Below are positions 45,592 to 55,308 of a stretch of 64,000 nucleotides of DNA, piece after piece. The position numbers and the translations under genes were made by a program. Under the pieces are notes generated by a model. The model did not search any database. It saw only the letters and a list, made by a program, of their open reading frames with translations, and was not told where the DNA came from. Position 1 is the first letter of the stretch. Every line of letters begins with the position of its first letter. This DNA comes from Fructobacillus durionis (GTDB lineage: Bacteria; Bacillota; Bacilli; Lactobacillales; Lactobacillaceae): positions 248,001 through 312,000 of the forward strand of contig NZ_FOLI01000001.1 of assembly GCF_900112405.1 (NCBI RefSeq), written 5' to 3'.

Positions 45592-48500
45592 ATGATTAAG
45601 AAAAATAATTTATTGACAATCGCGCAATCCAAGCGAACTTGGTTGATTGCGTCCACCGTTTTTGTTTCAACTGGTATTGCTGAAATTGATGCAAGACATC
45701 GTGCGACGGCAACTGCTGATGATTTGAACATTAGCCAGCCAGTGAAGAGTCAAAACGAACAATTTTCACCTACGACCGCTGCTGATGAAAAGAATCAAAT
45801 AGACGACAATGCTTCTTCTGTTGTTTCGGAGCCGAAGAATCAGAAGCCTTCTGATGAAAGAGCGAGTACAGCAGCAAAAGGTACTGATTCTTCAGCGGTA
45901 AGAGCAGATGAACATTCTAATCAGGATGATCAGGTAGTGCCTCTTAAAGGTGATGAACAAAATAACCAAAAGCCTGCTAAGGTTCTGCCATTGGACGGCG
46001 AGGCTAATCAGCAATCAAACGATGATGTTGCAAAGGCTTTGACCGATGCCCATCAGGCAGAACAAACACCATTGCCACAGTCAGATATTCCCTTAACTGA
46101 TGAAGATAAGGCACACTTAGCCGATGTCGCACGTCAAATTCTAGATACTGTGAAGAATGATTTGGCTAAGAAGCCTTATTCAACTAACCCAAATAATGAT
46201 CCTCTGAAACCACTGTATGAAATGACAAAGACGAGTTCTTATGAAGAATTGGTAAATGTTTTGGGTGGATTTTTACCGAACTTGGCCTATCCGGGTGAGG
46301 GACAGTTGGATTACAACCAAGAGTACGTGAAGAAGCCTGGTGAAATGAAGTTCGACGTGCCATCATACTCATTCTTTGGTTATGGTGGTAAGGAAAACGA
46401 TTACTCGAACGTTTCCTATATGCGCTTGATTACTGATGAAACCTTGGTACGAGAGGTTGCCGACCGGATTCTTTCAATCATGGGAACTCCTTACAAGGGA
46501 ACGAAGATAAACTATACACCTGAAAATAATTCATTGAATTTCTCCGGTGGTTTCCCATTTTACGCAGTAATTCAATCAACAAACGGTTCCTTGCTGAACC
46601 CAACTTACTACCTAGGTCAGTTGAGCCGAACACTTGAAGCCATTACGAATTTACTAACTTTTGGTGCCATTGATACAAGCGTTAACCAGAACTATGATAG
46701 CGGGCAGTACGGTATTTACTTGCGTTTAGAAGTACCCGAAGGGGCGGACCCAAACACCGTTATTCAAGCAATGAATTTGGAAAAGTCAAAGTTTGGTGCT
46801 CAGATGGACTTTAATGTGAACCTGAGTGTTGATGAAATTTTGAACCGGATTCCTGGAATTCGTGACATTATTTCTTCTTCAGCGGGTATTCCAATTTCTG
46901 GTTACGCGGGTTCCGTAATTGATTTGCTAATGGGGTCCGTTTTGGACAAGATTAACGAAGAGTACGGTACAAACTTGAAGGCGAAGGGAGTGGATAGTCC
47001 TTTCTACCCAATCACTCTTTATCCAAAGGACATTAAGACGAACTTGAAGGAAGACCCTCGTGGTATGTATTTGTTAGTTCGAGGGGATAACTTGGATAAG
47101 TTTGATTCTCTCTTCCTGCAAGCAAAAATTATGCTGACAAAGTTCTTCATGAACGCCCTTTCCTGGGGAGGAAACATCGTTGGTGGCGCTTACGGTTATT
47201 TGAACTTTGATTTGAACCGTTACCAAGGAAACATGTCTTCTGAAGAAATGGCAACTGCTTACGGAAAAGACTCTGCTAATTCAAAGGCCATGGCCGGTTA
47301 TGCAGACGATAGTCCGAATAAGGTGTTGACCAGGGGACAGCTGCCACCTGATCCAAATGGTCGTTTGTCATTGTCAATGAACGCTTTGGACGCGAATAGC
47401 ATGTTGTCTGAGAAGAAGGAAAAGTATACCAATGGAAACCTTGGAAAAGACATTGTTATTGACCGAAACAAGATTCATGATAATCCACAACTAACAGGAG
47501 GCATCGATACTTGGCGTGCTTATATTTCGCTCTTTGATAATCAGGGTGAATACAATACCAAGGACGTTGATTCTTCAAAGGCTGAATGGATGGAAATTGA
47601 TGGCGTTAAGCAGGTTCTTCCTGGTTCTGACATCGACCATCGAACGGTTGATTTGAAGCCTGGTGAAGACTTCTACTCAGAACGTGACCGTTTTGACCGT
47701 GTGATTGATTACTTTACAGGGGATGTTCTCCTAGATGATAAAGGCTTCCATCCGACTGACGCCGTGAAGTCCTTGAAGTTGGTCAAGTCTGTTGATCCGG
47801 AAGGAAAGAAGACGAGTGCCGATGACTTTGCTATCTATGACCGACCATTCACTGTTTACTACAACGGTGAAATGACACTGGCTGATGGCCGTCGAATCGC
47901 GCTGCGACCAACTAAGATGACGGTTATTCAGCACGCTGTGGTAACCCGTTCTGCTGAAGACGGAGTTGATTTGAATCGTAAGCGGACAATTGCCTATAAC
48001 CACATTAAGGAGCAGTCAGATTTCATTAAGTTAACGGTGCAAGATTTAACGCCAAAGGTAGCCGATGAAAAGCTTGTTGATTTTATTCATCGCATGGATG
48101 ATGTTTTGGTATCCGCTAATCAGGCTTTAGAAAAGGCAGCTAGTGAAGAAGACGTATTCGTCGCTCAGGATGCAGCTGTTAAGAATATGCAGGAAATCCA
48201 AAAGTCAGTGATTACCCGTCAGGACTTGGACACTGCCATGCGTCGGGCAGCCCGTCAGCAGGGTGATCAGCAGATTAACGAAACAGCCTATAGTTATCGT
48301 TTGATGATTACGGACGCTAAAGATCTGACTGACAAGCAAAAAGAAGAGTACATCAAGTCGATTCAAGAGATTCAAGATGATACTTTGAAGAATTTAGCAG
48401 GTATTTACTTACACGCTGAAGAAGAGAGCGCTAAGCAGAGCTTGCAAGATTACTTAAACCAAATTGGTCAAGAAACCAATCAGGGATTGAACAAGATTCG

Positions 48501-51500
48501 TAACCTCTACCTTTCTCAAGAAGAGAAGGATAAGGCAATGACAGAATTGAAGGATGCGGCTGATGACCGCTTGGCTGAATTTAGGAAGGTTGACTTTGTT
48601 GATCCTGAAAGTTTGGCTGAACAGAGTGCCAAGGTTCATGCTCTCTTGAGTGATTACAGTCATTCAATTGACGAAAGTAAGAGCTATGACCAATTGCTTG
48701 CCGTGAAAGAAGAAGGAATCGCGGCCATTAAGAACGTTGCTTTGCCAGTACGTAATAATGATTACGATGAAGCGACGGCTGCTGATAAGGCTGCTGCAAA
48801 GCAGGCTTTGGCGAACGCTCTGCAATTGAAGAAGGAAAAGTTTGCTGCCATTGAGCATGTTGACAAGGATTCTTTGAACCGGCAAGATGCCCGCCTGGAT
48901 GCGGTTGTTGACGTAGCCAACCAGTCGATTGATTCTTCCAAGACAAAGGGTGAAGTGAAGTCAGCTTTGAGATATGGATTGTCTACTTTAGACACAGTGG
49001 CTGAACCAGAATTAGAGTTAGCTTACCAGCCAGTTTCTGATATTGATCGTCAAAACGCTCGTGATGCCATTGATTCTTCGGCAAAGAACCGTTTGAATGC
49101 CATGAAGAAGATTGAGCACGTTGACGCTAAATCACTTAAGGAACAGGGTAATCTGTTGGAGATGATTGTGAACGATGCGATGGCAGAAATTAATGCTGCA
49201 CAAAATAAGCAAGCACTTCGTGATGCGTTAACTGATGGGCTTTCTAAGATTGAAAGTCTCGCTGACCCTAAGAAGGAAGCTGCCTATCAAAAGCCAACGG
49301 TTGCTGATCGTGAAGAAGCTAAGAATGCCATGAAGCAGGCGGGTGAAGAAAAGAAACGCTTCTTTGAAGATATTGATGGCGTTGATCCTGATAGTCTAAA
49401 GGAAACAGAACAAAGTGTTGACCGGATTGTCAACGAGGCTGATACAGCCATTGACCAAGCCGATACTTTGGCAGATGTTGATAAGGCCTATCGTGACGGA
49501 TTGAAGGCACTGGATAACTTACCAATGCCAAAGGTTATCTTTGAAAATGAAAAGGCAACGGATGAAGACCGTCAGCACGCTGCTGAAAAGCTTCATCAAG
49601 TAGCGACGAATAAACAAGAGAGCTTTAACCAAATTGAACACGTTGACCAGAATTCTTTGAAGCAACAGAGTCAATTGATTGAGAAAAACCTTTCCAGCGG
49701 ATTAGAAAGCTTCAAGTCAGCAGTGACAAAGGGCGACCTCGCCAAGGCTTTGCAAGAGGCGATGGCCGCAATTGAAAACATTGCTGCACCAAGCCTTGAA
49801 GATGATTATCAGCCGGCTACGAGTGATGATAAGTTGTCCGCTCAAAAGCAACTGGAAGAAGCATCAGCTAAGCGTAAGAGGGCGATGGCGGCCATTGAAA
49901 ACGTTGACCCAACTTCATTAGCTAACCAGCAAAAGATTGTCGGTCAAGTTCTCATGGACTATTTAGGGCAGATTACCTCTGCTCAGCTTCGTAAGGATGT
50001 TGCAGCTGTTTTGGATAACGGATTAAAGACAATCCAAGCGGTTGCGGACCCTGTTGTGGGAGAAGATTACCAGCCAGCTAGTGCAGAAAAGAAGGATGCA
50101 GCCAAGCGTCAGCTTGAGCAAGCTAAGCAAGAGAAGGAACGAATCTTCAATTCAATCGAGCATGTTGATCCAACGAGCTTGAAGAACCAAACCCATCAAT
50201 TAGAAGTAATCGCTGAAAGTGGCTACCATGCCATTGATGAAGCGAAGACAAATGGGGATGTGAACCGTGAATTGAACGAGCACCTTCTTTCGATTAGTCA
50301 GGTGCTTGATCCAATGGTTTTGCCAGAGTATCAGCCGGCCAATGAGATGGTTAAGAACCTAGCTAAGCAAACGTTGACGACCGCCAAGGAAGGGCGTGAA
50401 AGCGCCTTTAAGGCAATTGGCCATGTTGACCAATCCGATTTAGGACGCCGTGTTTCAGAACTGGAAGAGACGTTAAAGAATGCTTTGTCTGGCCTTGATC
50501 AAGCTAAAATGAACGGACAAGTAAAGCAAGTGCTGTCTGATGGGTTGCAAGCGATTAGTGCCGTCTTGGAGCCAGGACTTGAAACGGACTATCAACCGGT
50601 AACAGACCAAGACCGTAATGAAGCGGTGGTCCTTGTTGAAAGAGCTTCAGACCATAAGCAGAAGGACTTTGAACAAATTGCCCATGTTGACCAAAAGAGC
50701 TTACAGCAACAAAAAGAAGCCGTTATTAACCAGCTTTCATGGGCTAAGTCAGCCATTCAACAGGCAAGCGTACAAGCCGAATTAAGGAATGCCGTTCAAG
50801 AAGGACTTGCTCGAATCGCAGCGGTTGCTGAACCAGTTTTGGAAAAGGCTTATCAACCTGCTAAGCCAGAGTCGAAGGACCAGGCGAAGAAGCAGTTGGA
50901 TGAAGCGGCCGATAAGAAAAAGAAGGGCTTCTCCGATATTGACGGTGTTAATCCTGACTCTGAAAAGAAACAAGATAAAGCAGTTGATGACGCTGTAAAT
51001 AAGGGGAAGAAGGCGATTAATCAAGCTGAGAAGGAAGGAGAGGTTGATGATGCCTTCCGTAAGGCTCTCAGTGATATTGACCATATTGATAACCCTGAAG
51101 TTCAAGAAGAGCGTAAGACAGCGAATGCTGAAGACCGTCAAAAGGCTAAGAAGACACTGTCAGATCGAGCTGATGAAATTAAGAAGGCCTTTGCGGGTAT
51201 TGAGCACGTTGATCAATTAAGCTTGAATGAACAGCAGAGCCTAGTTGAACGTGAAAGAGCGGTCGGCGAAACAACAATTGATTCTGCTAAGACTAAGGGT
51301 GACGTGCAGTCTGTTTTGCACCAGGCTTTAGATAAGATGAATCAAATTAGTCAACCAAGTTTGGAGGCCGCTTTCCAGCCGGCTAGTTTGGATGACAAGA
51401 AGCGTGCAACTGCTCTTCTTTATCAAGCGGCTGACCAGCGTGTTAAGCGATTTGAAGAAATCGACCATGTTGACCCCGTTAGTTTGAAGAAGCAAAGCGA

Positions 51501-54042
51501 AGAAGTTCGTACGATTGAAAGTAAGGCAGCCGATGATATTCAAGCATCTTCAACCCGTGGAAGTGTTGATCAAACATTATCATTGGCAATTCAGTCAATT
51601 AATTCTGTGAAGGAGCCGGCTTTATTAGCAGGATTTGAACCTATTACCCCTGATGATAAAAGAGCGGCAACTAGTCAAGTTGTTGTTGCCGGTCGAACAA
51701 AGAAGGAGGAGTTTACACTGATTCCTTACGTTGACCAGGGTTCATTAAAGCAACAAATGGACCGCGTCGATGCCATTGTGGATAAGGCCACGGCTGATAT
51801 TAATAACGCAACAACTCGAAATGAGTTGGACGGTCTCATTAGCAAGGCCGTGATGGATATTTCTCAGGTTCCGGCCCCAAAGGCAAAGCCATCTGATCAG
51901 CCACCTAGTCAGGAAATGAAGGACATTTACAAGGAAATGCTTCAACGCTATGCTGATGAAAAGAAGCAGAAGTTTGAGGCGATTGAACACGTTAGCCAAG
52001 TTAGTCTTAAGGAAGAACTTGAAATTATGCAGGACATTTTGACTAAGGGACAGAATGCCATTCAAAATGCCGATACAAATTGGTTTGTTATTTTCCAGTA
52101 CCGTCAATACATCGGTTTGATTGATACGGTGCCAACTCCCGAATTGGAGTATGATTACCAGCCACCAACAAGCTTGGATATTAAGGCGGCTACAAACCGT
52201 TTGACTTGGGATGGGGATAACCGAAAGTATATCTTTAATCATATGGCACGAGTGAACCCTGATAGTTTGGCCCAACGAAAGGCCGAAGTTGACCAACTGG
52301 TTAAGGAACGAATCCCATTGTTTAGTCAAGCAAAGACCCATTTGGAATTAAACGCTATCGTTACGAAGGCCGTTCAAGACCTGTATGACATTCCATTCCC
52401 AGATGTTTTGCCAAAGGACGATCATCCAAGTAAGGAAGAAATCGCAATGGCTATTTCATCTCTAGAAAAGGCAGCAGAAAGTAAGCGTGCTGACTTTGAA
52501 TCGATTGCTCACGTAGATGCTCAGTCATTAGACCGTCAAATTAAGGTTCTGACAGATACGTTGAGAAAGCAGAAGTCGATTATTCAAGATAGTCCAACAC
52601 AGTCTGACCTTCAAAAGAACTTGGTTGATGCTTTGTCTGCTATTCAAGCGGTGGCCCGTCCAGATGTTGAGGATGGTTACCAGCCATTAACGGATGCTGA
52701 AAAGCAACAGGCCGTTTCCGAACTTGAAAAGCTGGTCAATGAACGGACTGATGAATTTGAACATCTACTTGGTGTTGATCCAGATTCACTGGCCAAGCAA
52801 AAGCAACGTTTGCAGGATGTACTTAGCCGTGTGAAATCAACCATTATGGCATTGGCCCAACGACAAGAATTGGACCCTGCAATGAAGGTTGCACGTGCTG
52901 AAATTCAGGCGGTTGAAAAGCCAGAATTAAGTCGCGATTATCAGACTCCAAGTCAGCAGGATCGTGATCAGGCTGTCGAACAGTTGAAGCGTGTGGCTGA
53001 AACAAAGAAGTCCGATTTTGACCAGATTATTGGTACTCAAAGTGATTCATTAACTGCTCAAAAGCTTGAAGTGGACCAGACGGTTCTTCTATACCAAGAC
53101 AAGATTGCTGGGGCACAAACCATTGCTGGTTTGAACCAAGTACTTTTGGCGGGTGAAGAGGCTATCAATCACGTGGAATCACCAAAGTTGGACCGGGATC
53201 ATCGTCCGGTAACAGCAAAGGACCTTGCGGAAGCTAAGGAAGCTGTAAGACAAGCTGGTGATGACAAGAAACAATCATTCGATAAGATTAGTCACGTTGA
53301 CCCAGAGAGTTTGAATCGTCAGAAGCAAAAGGTTGATAAAATCATCAACGATAATCAGTCCGCTTTGGATGGCTCAAAGACGCTGGGTGAGTTAACACGA
53401 GTTAAGAATGTCATTATCTTTGTTATCCAAGCTGTTGACGACCCTGACCGTTTGCCAGTAGTCAATGACGACAAGGAAAAGGCAAAGGCTGAGGTAGAGC
53501 AAGCAGCTAAGGAAAAGAAGGCTGCCATTGATGCGGTTCCAAACGCTAACGCAGGCGAACGAGACGAAATTGAAAAAGATCTCGCAGCCATTGTTGATGA
53601 GGCCGATGCAAAGATCGATGTGGCTGATACACACGACAAGATTGACGCTGCAGTAGCGGAAGCCTTGGATAAGATTGCCCAACTACCATTACCAAAGTCT
53701 GGTGATAATCCATCAGGAGGCGGTGATAACGACAACGGCGGTGGTGATAATCCAGATAACCGTGGAGGTAATGATGACGATAACGGTGGGAACCACTCCG
53801 GTGGTTCAGACGCCGATGCCGACGCTGCAAGAAGAGCAGCCGAGGATGCTGAACGTGCTAAGCGCGAAGCCGAATTGGCCGCTCTTGAAGCAATGAAGAA
53901 GCGCGGTGGCGCTGATTCATCTGCTGCTTCACCTGCAACTGCTAAGCAGGATAAGGTGAGTGGTAACCGTGTCATCGTTGCACTTTCAGCTATGGCAGCA
54001 GCGACAATCGGATTTATCACAACAGGTCGTAAGCATAAATAG
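45592..54042 (+). CDS. Giant surface adhesin, 2816 residues, with 19 tandem 87-residue helical repeats
   Basis: A basic head and hydrophobic segment (about 15-33) form an atypical signal sequence, followed by an Asn/Gln/Asp-rich linker (to about 170). A non-repetitive globular region of about 800 residues follows (starting near DKAHLADVARQILDTVKNDL), possibly the binding head. From residue 1001 to about 2653 come 19 units of exactly 87 residues. Their consensus is (E/D)HVD-SL-Q, then (A/T)-I-A-(T)-V, AL-GL-I-VA-P-LE-YQPA, and a helix ending K-FE-I. This resembles the DUF1542/Ebh-type helical bundles of staphylococcal giant adhesins. A Gly/Asp/Asn spacer (about 2704-2745), a charged helix, SPATA (2780), a hydrophobic helix and GRKHK end the protein. 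The ribosome binding site is AAAGGATG. Ligand unknown. Confidence 0.85.
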   Translation: MIKKNNLLTIAQSKRTWLIASTVFVSTGIAEIDARHRATATADDLNISQPVKSQNEQFSPTTAADEKNQIDDNASSVVSEPKNQKPSDERASTAAKGTDSSAVRADEHSNQDDQVVPLKGDEQNNQKPAKVLPLDGEANQQSNDDVAKALTDAHQAEQTPLPQSDIPLTDEDKAHLADVARQILDTVKNDLAKKPYSTNPNNDPLKPLYEMTKTSSYEELVNVLGGFLPNLAYPGEGQLDYNQEYVKKPGEMKFDVPSYSFFGYGGKENDYSNVSYMRLITDETLVREVADRILSIMGTPYKGTKINYTPENNSLNFSGGFPFYAVIQSTNGSLLNPTYYLGQLSRTLEAITNLLTFGAIDTSVNQNYDSGQYGIYLRLEVPEGADPNTVIQAMNLEKSKFGAQMDFNVNLSVDEILNRIPGIRDIISSSAGIPISGYAGSVIDLLMGSVLDKINEEYGTNLKAKGVDSPFYPITLYPKDIKTNLKEDPRGMYLLVRGDNLDKFDSLFLQAKIMLTKFFMNALSWGGNIVGGAYGYLNFDLNRYQGNMSSEEMATAYGKDSANSKAMAGYADDSPNKVLTRGQLPPDPNGRLSLSMNALDANSMLSEKKEKYTNGNLGKDIVIDRNKIHDNPQLTGGIDTWRAYISLFDNQGEYNTKDVDSSKAEWMEIDGVKQVLPGSDIDHRTVDLKPGEDFYSERDRFDRVIDYFTGDVLLDDKGFHPTDAVKSLKLVKSVDPEGKKTSADDFAIYDRPFTVYYNGEMTLADGRRIALRPTKMTVIQHAVVTRSAEDGVDLNRKRTIAYNHIKEQSDFIKLTVQDLTPKVADEKLVDFIHRMDDVLVSANQALEKAASEEDVFVAQDAAVKNMQEIQKSVITRQDLDTAMRRAARQQGDQQINETAYSYRLMITDAKDLTDKQKEEYIKSIQEIQDDTLKNLAGIYLHAEEESAKQSLQDYLNQIGQETNQGLNKIRNLYLSQEEKDKAMTELKDAADDRLAEFRKVDFVDPESLAEQSAKVHALLSDYSHSIDESKSYDQLLAVKEEGIAAIKNVALPVRNNDYDEATAADKAAAKQALANALQLKKEKFAAIEHVDKDSLNRQDARLDAVVDVANQSIDSSKTKGEVKSALRYGLSTLDTVAEPELELAYQPVSDIDRQNARDAIDSSAKNRLNAMKKIEHVDAKSLKEQGNLLEMIVNDAMAEINAAQNKQALRDALTDGLSKIESLADPKKEAAYQKPTVADREEAKNAMKQAGEEKKRFFEDIDGVDPDSLKETEQSVDRIVNEADTAIDQADTLADVDKAYRDGLKALDNLPMPKVIFENEKATDEDRQHAAEKLHQVATNKQESFNQIEHVDQNSLKQQSQLIEKNLSSGLESFKSAVTKGDLAKALQEAMAAIENIAAPSLEDDYQPATSDDKLSAQKQLEEASAKRKRAMAAIENVDPTSLANQQKIVGQVLMDYLGQITSAQLRKDVAAVLDNGLKTIQAVADPVVGEDYQPASAEKKDAAKRQLEQAKQEKERIFNSIEHVDPTSLKNQTHQLEVIAESGYHAIDEAKTNGDVNRELNEHLLSISQVLDPMVLPEYQPANEMVKNLAKQTLTTAKEGRESAFKAIGHVDQSDLGRRVSELEETLKNALSGLDQAKMNGQVKQVLSDGLQAISAVLEPGLETDYQPVTDQDRNEAVVLVERASDHKQKDFEQIAHVDQKSLQQQKEAVINQLSWAKSAIQQASVQAELRNAVQEGLARIAAVAEPVLEKAYQPAKPESKDQAKKQLDEAADKKKKGFSDIDGVNPDSEKKQDKAVDDAVNKGKKAINQAEKEGEVDDAFRKALSDIDHIDNPEVQEERKTANAEDRQKAKKTLSDRADEIKKAFAGIEHVDQLSLNEQQSLVERERAVGETTIDSAKTKGDVQSVLHQALDKMNQISQPSLEAAFQPASLDDKKRATALLYQAADQRVKRFEEIDHVDPVSLKKQSEEVRTIESKAADDIQASSTRGSVDQTLSLAIQSINSVKEPALLAGFEPITPDDKRAATSQVVVAGRTKKEEFTLIPYVDQGSLKQQMDRVDAIVDKATADINNATTRNELDGLISKAVMDISQVPAPKAKPSDQPPSQEMKDIYKEMLQRYADEKKQKFEAIEHVSQVSLKEELEIMQDILTKGQNAIQNADTNWFVIFQYRQYIGLIDTVPTPELEYDYQPPTSLDIKAATNRLTWDGDNRKYIFNHMARVNPDSLAQRKAEVDQLVKERIPLFSQAKTHLELNAIVTKAVQDLYDIPFPDVLPKDDHPSKEEIAMAISSLEKAAESKRADFESIAHVDAQSLDRQIKVLTDTLRKQKSIIQDSPTQSDLQKNLVDALSAIQAVARPDVEDGYQPLTDAEKQQAVSELEKLVNERTDEFEHLLGVDPDSLAKQKQRLQDVLSRVKSTIMALAQRQELDPAMKVARAEIQAVEKPELSRDYQTPSQQDRDQAVEQLKRVAETKKSDFDQIIGTQSDSLTAQKLEVDQTVLLYQDKIAGAQTIAGLNQVLLAGEEAINHVESPKLDRDHRPVTAKDLAEAKEAVRQAGDDKKQSFDKISHVDPESLNRQKQKVDKIINDNQSALDGSKTLGELTRVKNVIIFVIQAVDDPDRLPVVNDDKEKAKAEVEQAAKEKKAAIDAVPNANAGERDEIEKDLAAIVDEADAKIDVADTHDKIDAAVAEALDKIAQLPLPKSGDNPSGGGDNDNGGGDNPDNRGGNDDDNGGNHSGGSDADADAARRAAEDAERAKREAELAALEAMKKRGGADSSAASPATAKQDKVSGNRVIVALSAMAAATIGFITTGRKHK
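48592..53551 (+). repeat. 19 coding tandem repeats with exact 261-bp period
   Basis: The conserved (E/D)HVD-SL codons begin at 48592, 48853, 49114, 49375, 49636, 49897, 50158, 50419, 50680, 50941, 51202, 51463, 51724, 51985, 52246, 52507, 52768, 53029 and 53290. Every step is 261 bp. The unit sequences differ widely at DNA level. A shorter, degenerate 20th unit follows after 53500. Confidence 0.9.
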
Positions 54043-54068
54043 TTGAAAATAGTTAAATAATGCCAGGA

Positions 54069-54097
54069 AGTCTAGTTCAATTTGAACTAGGCTTTTT
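54069..54097 (+). terminator. Intrinsic terminator after the giant adhesin gene
   Basis: AGTCTAGTTCA-att-TGAACTAGGCT followed by TTTT. Confidence 0.82.
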
Positions 54098-54122
54098 GTC
54101 ATTGAAATCTTTGTGCTATAAT
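54096..54122 (+). promoter_or_regulatory. Promoter of the GNAT gene
   Basis: TATAAT at 54117-54122 with upstream TGC (extended -10) and a TTGTCA at 54096-54101 (15-bp spacing). Confidence 0.6.
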
Positions 54123-54151
54123 ATTCTTCTGATGATTGAGAGAAAGGAGCC

Positions 54152-54176
54152 GCACGTTTGATTCATTGAACGTGCA
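54152..54176 (+). promoter_or_regulatory. Hairpin between ribosome binding site and start of the GNAT gene
   Basis: GCACGTT and AACGTGC form a 7-bp stem around TGATTCATTG. AAAGGAG lies immediately before it and ATG 54187 11 nt after it. Confidence 0.5.
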
Positions 54177-54186
54177 AACAAAGAAT

Positions 54187-54732
54187 ATGCCAGCAGTATA
54201 CATGCGGCGGGCCAAGGCTCGCGACATTGACGCCATTGTCGAGATTTTACAAACGGCCAAAGCTTATTTGAAGGAACAAGGATTGGATCAGTGGCAGGGA
54301 GAATACCCTAACGCTGATACCATTCAGACCGATATGGATAAGCACCAAGCCTTTGTGTTGATGGTTGATAACCAAGTTGCAGGATATGCAGCTGCCTTCG
54401 AAGGTGAAGACCCACTTTACACTGCCTTGGAAGACGGTTCATGGTTGAAGGAGGGACATGACTATGCCTCACTTCACCGTGTTGCCATGTCAGATAAGTT
54501 CCGTGGACAACGTTTAACACCACGTTTCATCACTGCCTTGATTTCATACTTCTATGCACAAGGTGCACGTGATTTCCGAATCGATACGCACCCTGGCAAC
54601 TTGCCAATGCAAAAGGTTATTAAGAACAATGGCTTTGAGCAACGTGGAACGGTTCACATGCAAGAAGCACCTCACGTTTCAACAGCACGTTGGGCTTACC
54701 AATTGTTGATTGAAGACGAAACTGAAGCTTAA
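54187..54732 (+). CDS. GNAT N-acetyltransferase
   Basis: This 181-residue acetyltransferase starts MPAVYMRRAKARDIDAIVEI. The GNAT strands include VLMVDNQVAGYAAAFEG, and the acetyl-CoA region contains LHRVAMSDKFRGQRLTPRF (about 98-116). The C-terminal FRIDTHPGNLPMQKVIKNNG (about 135-154) is characteristic of the superfamily. An open frame extends 17 codons upstream, but ATG 54187 is the best start. The ribosome binding site AAAGGAG is separated from it by a hairpin, which would shorten the effective distance. Monocistronic; substrate unknown. Confidence 0.82.
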   Translation: MPAVYMRRAKARDIDAIVEILQTAKAYLKEQGLDQWQGEYPNADTIQTDMDKHQAFVLMVDNQVAGYAAAFEGEDPLYTALEDGSWLKEGHDYASLHRVAMSDKFRGQRLTPRFITALISYFYAQGARDFRIDTHPGNLPMQKVIKNNGFEQRGTVHMQEAPHVSTARWAYQLLIEDETEA

Positions 54733-54740
54733 GTTTAATC

Positions 54741-54777
54741 AAAAAGTCCTTTAGGAAGATTCCTAAAGGACTTTTTT
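54741..54777 (+). terminator. Intrinsic terminator after the GNAT gene
   Basis: AAAAAGTCCTTTAGGAA and TTCCTAAAGGACTTTTTT, near-perfect 15-bp stem. Confidence 0.9.
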
Positions 54778-54824
54778 GTGCTTACTTTATTAGTCTAAAG
54801 ATGAGTTATTGAGAATATTAGATT

Positions 54825-55214
54825 TTAGTCTTGATTTAACACCTGCCAGGCAAGCTGGTGGGGGCCCTTGTTCTTGTTATCTGGAATCCAGATAAAGAAA
54901 ACCATGTCAAGGTTGGGGAGCAGTCCAAGAATTTCATCGACCTCTTTTTGGTAGTGTTTGGCGTACTGCTTTTGAAGGGAAGTGACTAGAATTTCGGAAT
55001 CAGACTGAATTTGGATGATTTCATTGTCATTTAATTCCGCTTGCACCTGTTTGAGTCCCCAAATGAGGGCCTGAAACTCAGCCTCGTGGTTACTTTCGCA
55101 GTGTTTTAATGAACTTTTGAGTGGAATTTGCTCTTTATTTTTAACAAAAACAATGCCGGCAGCGCTTTCTTTTGTTGATTGTCGAAAAGCAGCGTCTGTT
55201 TGGATTTGAATCAT
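54825..55214 (-). CDS. RNase HI-like protein with altered fourth catalytic position
   Basis: The 129 residues fit the short RNase H/RVT_3 family related to Bacillus YpdQ/YpeP. The first carboxylate is in QTDAA (Asp7), the second in NHEAEFQAL (Glu46), the third in QSDSEILV (Asp72). The usual C-terminal NKxADxLA motif reads NKGPHQLA, so the fourth Asp is His119. RNase HI cleaves RNA in RNA-DNA hybrids; whether this variant does is unclear. GAGGAGG precedes the start. It is divergent from the ebsA-like gene. Confidence 0.8.
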   Translation of the reverse strand: MIQIQTDAAFRQSTKESAAGIVFVKNKEQIPLKSSLKHCESNHEAEFQALIWGLKQVQAELNDNEIIQIQSDSEILVTSLQKQYAKHYQKEVDEILGLLPNLDMVFFIWIPDNKNKGPHQLAWQVLNQD

Positions 55215-55308
55215 GCGATTTCCTCCTCATATTTACCAGTCTTACAATAACAGAAGCGGTTATAAAATGGTAAAATAGATACAGTATCTTTCACTTTAAG
55301 GAGTTATC

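Noticed and set aside
53355-54020. 221-codon open frame antisense to the end of the giant adhesin
   Set aside because: It is a shadow of the Gly/Asp/Ala-rich coding strand, with Ser/Ala low complexity and no ribosome binding site.
45592-54042. Giant gene as a polyketide/peptide synthetase or phage tail-measure gene
   Set aside because: The repeats are helical DUF1542/Ebh-like, with a signal sequence and wall-anchor-like end; no synthetase or phage neighbours are present.
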